DNA of 64,000 bases from Anaerolineaceae bacterium. Its GTDB lineage: Bacteria; Chloroflexota; Anaerolineae; Aggregatilineales; Phototrophicaceae. Of the stretch, positions 62,583-64,000 are shown piece by piece. Both the position numbers and the translations under genes were made by a program. Where the stretch lies: NCBI GenBank assembly GCA_002702065.1, contig NZXX01000001.1, positions 558,001-622,000 of the forward strand, read 5' to 3'. The first letter of the stretch is position 1; each line of letters begins with the position of its first letter. The notes under the pieces were generated by a model that saw only the letters and a list, made by a program, of their open reading frames with translations, did not search any database and had not been told where the DNA came from.

Positions 62583-62626
62583 CGGGGTCGTCCCCGAAAA
62601 CTGTGCATGCCGTTGGGTCGTCCCAA
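62583..62626 (-). ncRNA. Guanidine-II (mini-ykkC) riboswitch candidate
   Basis: On the minus strand two short hairpins, each closed by a G/C stem with an ACGA loop: TTGGG-ACGA-CCCAA (62626-62613) and CGGGG-ACGA-CCCCG (62596-62583), about 16 bases apart. This is the diagnostic layout of guanidine-II riboswitches (two ACGR-loop stems). They lie ten bases upstream of the sugE ribosome site GGGAG (62573-62569), fitting translational control of a guanidinium exporter. A TATAAT box on the minus strand at 62679-62674 could be the promoter. Confidence 0.85.
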
Positions 62627-62812
62627 AGCAGCGTCGACGCAGAATAGCTTGCATGTGCAGCACCGACCAGCCAATTATAGCCAGCGGTGGGGCGCATAAT
62701 CTAGCCTGTTTTCCGCTGCCCACAACCACCATTTGGGCCATGCGGCGTGAATTGGGTTCATCGCATACAATGTCGATTATCGTATGGATAGTGCTCATGA
62801 AGGCCGATCAGA

Positions 62813-63886
62813 ATGACGTGGACACGCTGTTGGTTGGTGATATGGGTTTTGGGGATTTTGCTTTCGGGCACCGCTGCCTGGGGGCAGGAGGAGACGCTAC
62901 AGCTGACACTCGCTGTGGAACATGACATCGGGTTTGACTGCCCGGTTGCGAGTGCAGCGGACTCTGCCAGTAACCTGCTGTGGGTGCTGATGGATAACTG
63001 TTTTGAGGGCGATTACTGGTTGCAGGCCTACACCCTGACCACGGGCGACCCTATTGCAGATGCTACGATTAGCCTGGATACCATTGACAGTGACATCTAC
63101 CGGATCGAATCATCAGTCACGCCGCTTGCATCTATCAATGACACCACACTGGAACTCATCGTTTATCACCAGGACGACTACCGCCTCGCACGTTTCGAGA
63201 TCGACACGGAAACCGGGGCCATGACCCTGAACCAGCAAGCTTCGGAACAGCTTAACACAACCCTGCTTGAACATACCGATTATCCCGAATTTGCGACTTA
63301 CAGTCCGGATCACCAATATGCGCTGGCATCGGATGATACCCAGAGTTACCTGATTGATCTGGCCAGCAGCCAACCACTTAAGGTCTTTGATGATCCATTT
63401 ACCTTCGCCGCTTTTTCGACGGATATGCAGCTTGTTTACGCGACGCGTTTTGAAGAGCCGGACAATTACGACAACTACAATGCCTTCCTCTCGATCTATG
63501 CACTGGACACCCTGCCAGATGGCGCGCCTTTACGAGAGCTGCTCATTGCCAGTGCATTCGTTTACCCCAGCCCTGACGGACAGTATCTGGCCCTGCATAT
63601 CGGCGATGACCGACTTGGTGTGCTGGCTGTGGACAGCGGCGTGATAAGCTCACCGCTTGACATATGGGAACCGACGCGTAAGGCGCTCACATGCGTGAAT
63701 TCGGGGGCGGACCTGAGCGATGTCGACTTCATGGTTTCGGGGCGGCTTGTGCTGACGGCCTTGCAGTGGCTGCCCGATAGTTCCGGCTTCTGGACGCTCA
63801 ATTCCTATGGTGGTGAAGGCGCCGCGGGCGGCAGGCCGTGCTACTTTGACTACAGCCGTCTGCGCCAATACCAGATTGCCCGATGA
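62813..63886 (+). CDS. Secreted propeller-like protein of unknown function
   Basis: 357 aa with a signal peptide (RCWLVIWVLGILLSGTAAWG, cleavage near residue 23). The mature part is beta-rich with repeated strand phrases (NLLWVLMDNCFEGDYWLQAYTL, FATYSPDHQYALAS, YPSPDGQYLALH, LTALQWLPDSSGFWTLN) that resemble WD40/TolB-type blades. Two Cys pairs may form disulfides. No enzymatic motif or neighbour hints at the role. The ribosome site is weak; the GTG/ATG region around 62795-62813 offers alternatives. Confidence 0.7.
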   Translation: MTWTRCWLVIWVLGILLSGTAAWGQEETLQLTLAVEHDIGFDCPVASAADSASNLLWVLMDNCFEGDYWLQAYTLTTGDPIADATISLDTIDSDIYRIESSVTPLASINDTTLELIVYHQDDYRLARFEIDTETGAMTLNQQASEQLNTTLLEHTDYPEFATYSPDHQYALASDDTQSYLIDLASSQPLKVFDDPFTFAAFSTDMQLVYATRFEEPDNYDNYNAFLSIYALDTLPDGAPLRELLIASAFVYPSPDGQYLALHIGDDRLGVLAVDSGVISSPLDIWEPTRKALTCVNSGADLSDVDFMVSGRLVLTALQWLPDSSGFWTLNSYGGEGAAGGRPCYFDYSRLRQYQIAR

Positions 63887-63920
63887 CTTAAGGTTGATCT
63901 GAAAGGGATACGGTTCGCGG

Positions 63921-63963
63921 ATAACAAAAAACGAGCTGGACCCATCACGGATTCAACTCGTTT
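63921..63963 (-). terminator. Minus-strand terminator for a gene beyond the window end
   Basis: Minus-strand AAACGAG (63963-63957) pairs with CTCGTTT (63935-63929) around a 21-base loop that can pair further, followed by a T run (CGTTTTTTGTTAT). A stop codon at 63982-63980 in a frame reading FNSLFV before it suggests the 3' end of a gene outside the window; that gene end is only tentative. Confidence 0.4.
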
Positions 63964-64000
63964 GAATTTGGATTGCGCTTCAGACGAACAGGCTATTGAA

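Noticed and set aside
1..64000. tRNA, rRNA or CRISPR array
   Set aside because: No cloverleaf-like gene, rRNA segment or regularly spaced repeat was found by eye in the intergenic regions; a tRNAscan or CRISPR search could still find something small.

Overview
The window is high-GC bacterial DNA with short intergenic gaps and ordinary Shine-Dalgarno starts. No rRNA, tRNA or CRISPR array is visible. The gene mix (TPR-rich proteins, an SBP_bac_5-type peptide ABC operon with DUF917/HyuA enzymes, a creatininase, CehA-type PHP hydrolase, two-gene spike eCIS) resembles Chloroflexota, probably an Anaerolineae-like lineage. That placement is inference from gene content; no marker gene here settles it.

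Layout. 1-8.7 kb holds ordinary genes: glutamate dehydrogenase, two TPR proteins, a GT1 glycosyltransferase, a methyltransferase, epoxyqueuosine reductase (queG) and a CopZ-like metallochaperone behind a CsoR-type palindrome. 8.7-37.6 kb is the main feature: one minus-strand gene train, read from 37.6 kb down to 8.7 kb, that encodes an extracellular contractile injection system (eCIS, Afp/PVC-like phage-tail-derived device). In transcription order it carries a degenerate receiver protein, a DUF4255 tail terminator, an unknown 270-aa protein, sheath, tube, second sheath, second tube, LysM tube/baseplate protein, a 53-aa Afp6-like protein, a gpD-like hub, a gpV-like spike, a membrane-anchored unknown, gp25, gp6/J-like baseplate, a beta-propeller + tail-protein-I fusion, three large poorly characterised proteins, an AAA+ ATPase, two DUF4157 effectors with different C-terminal payloads, and a tandem GT2 glycosyltransferase. 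No PAAR tip and no adenovirus-type tail fibre were found. A divergent LuxR-type regulator with an atypical receiver lies across a 414-bp A/T-rich intergenic region.

38.7-48.5 kb is mixed housekeeping and accessory DNA: a 125-bp MITE-like inverted-repeat element, a malate/L-lactate-type dehydrogenase, a DEAD-box helicase, a creatininase-family protein, an aldo/keto reductase, an ECF sigma factor, a PadR regulator translationally coupled to a stand-alone EF-Ts, a DinB-like protein and an EamA transporter. 48.8-59.5 kb is a nine-gene minus-strand operon under a near-consensus promoter: a peptide-type ABC importer (SBP, two permeases, two ATPases) followed by three DUF917 proteins and one HyuA-type hydantoinase/oxoprolinase, probably uptake and breakdown of a cyclic amide such as a hydantoin.

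59.7-64 kb has a CehA/PHP metallohydrolase, a more A/T-rich TIM-barrel glycosidase-like gene, a SugE/Gdx guanidinium exporter preceded by two ACGA-loop hairpins that match a guanidine-II (mini-ykkC) riboswitch, and a secreted propeller-like protein. Starts were revised from the longest ORF where a ribosome binding site or overlap argued for a shorter protein; each case is noted in its entry.
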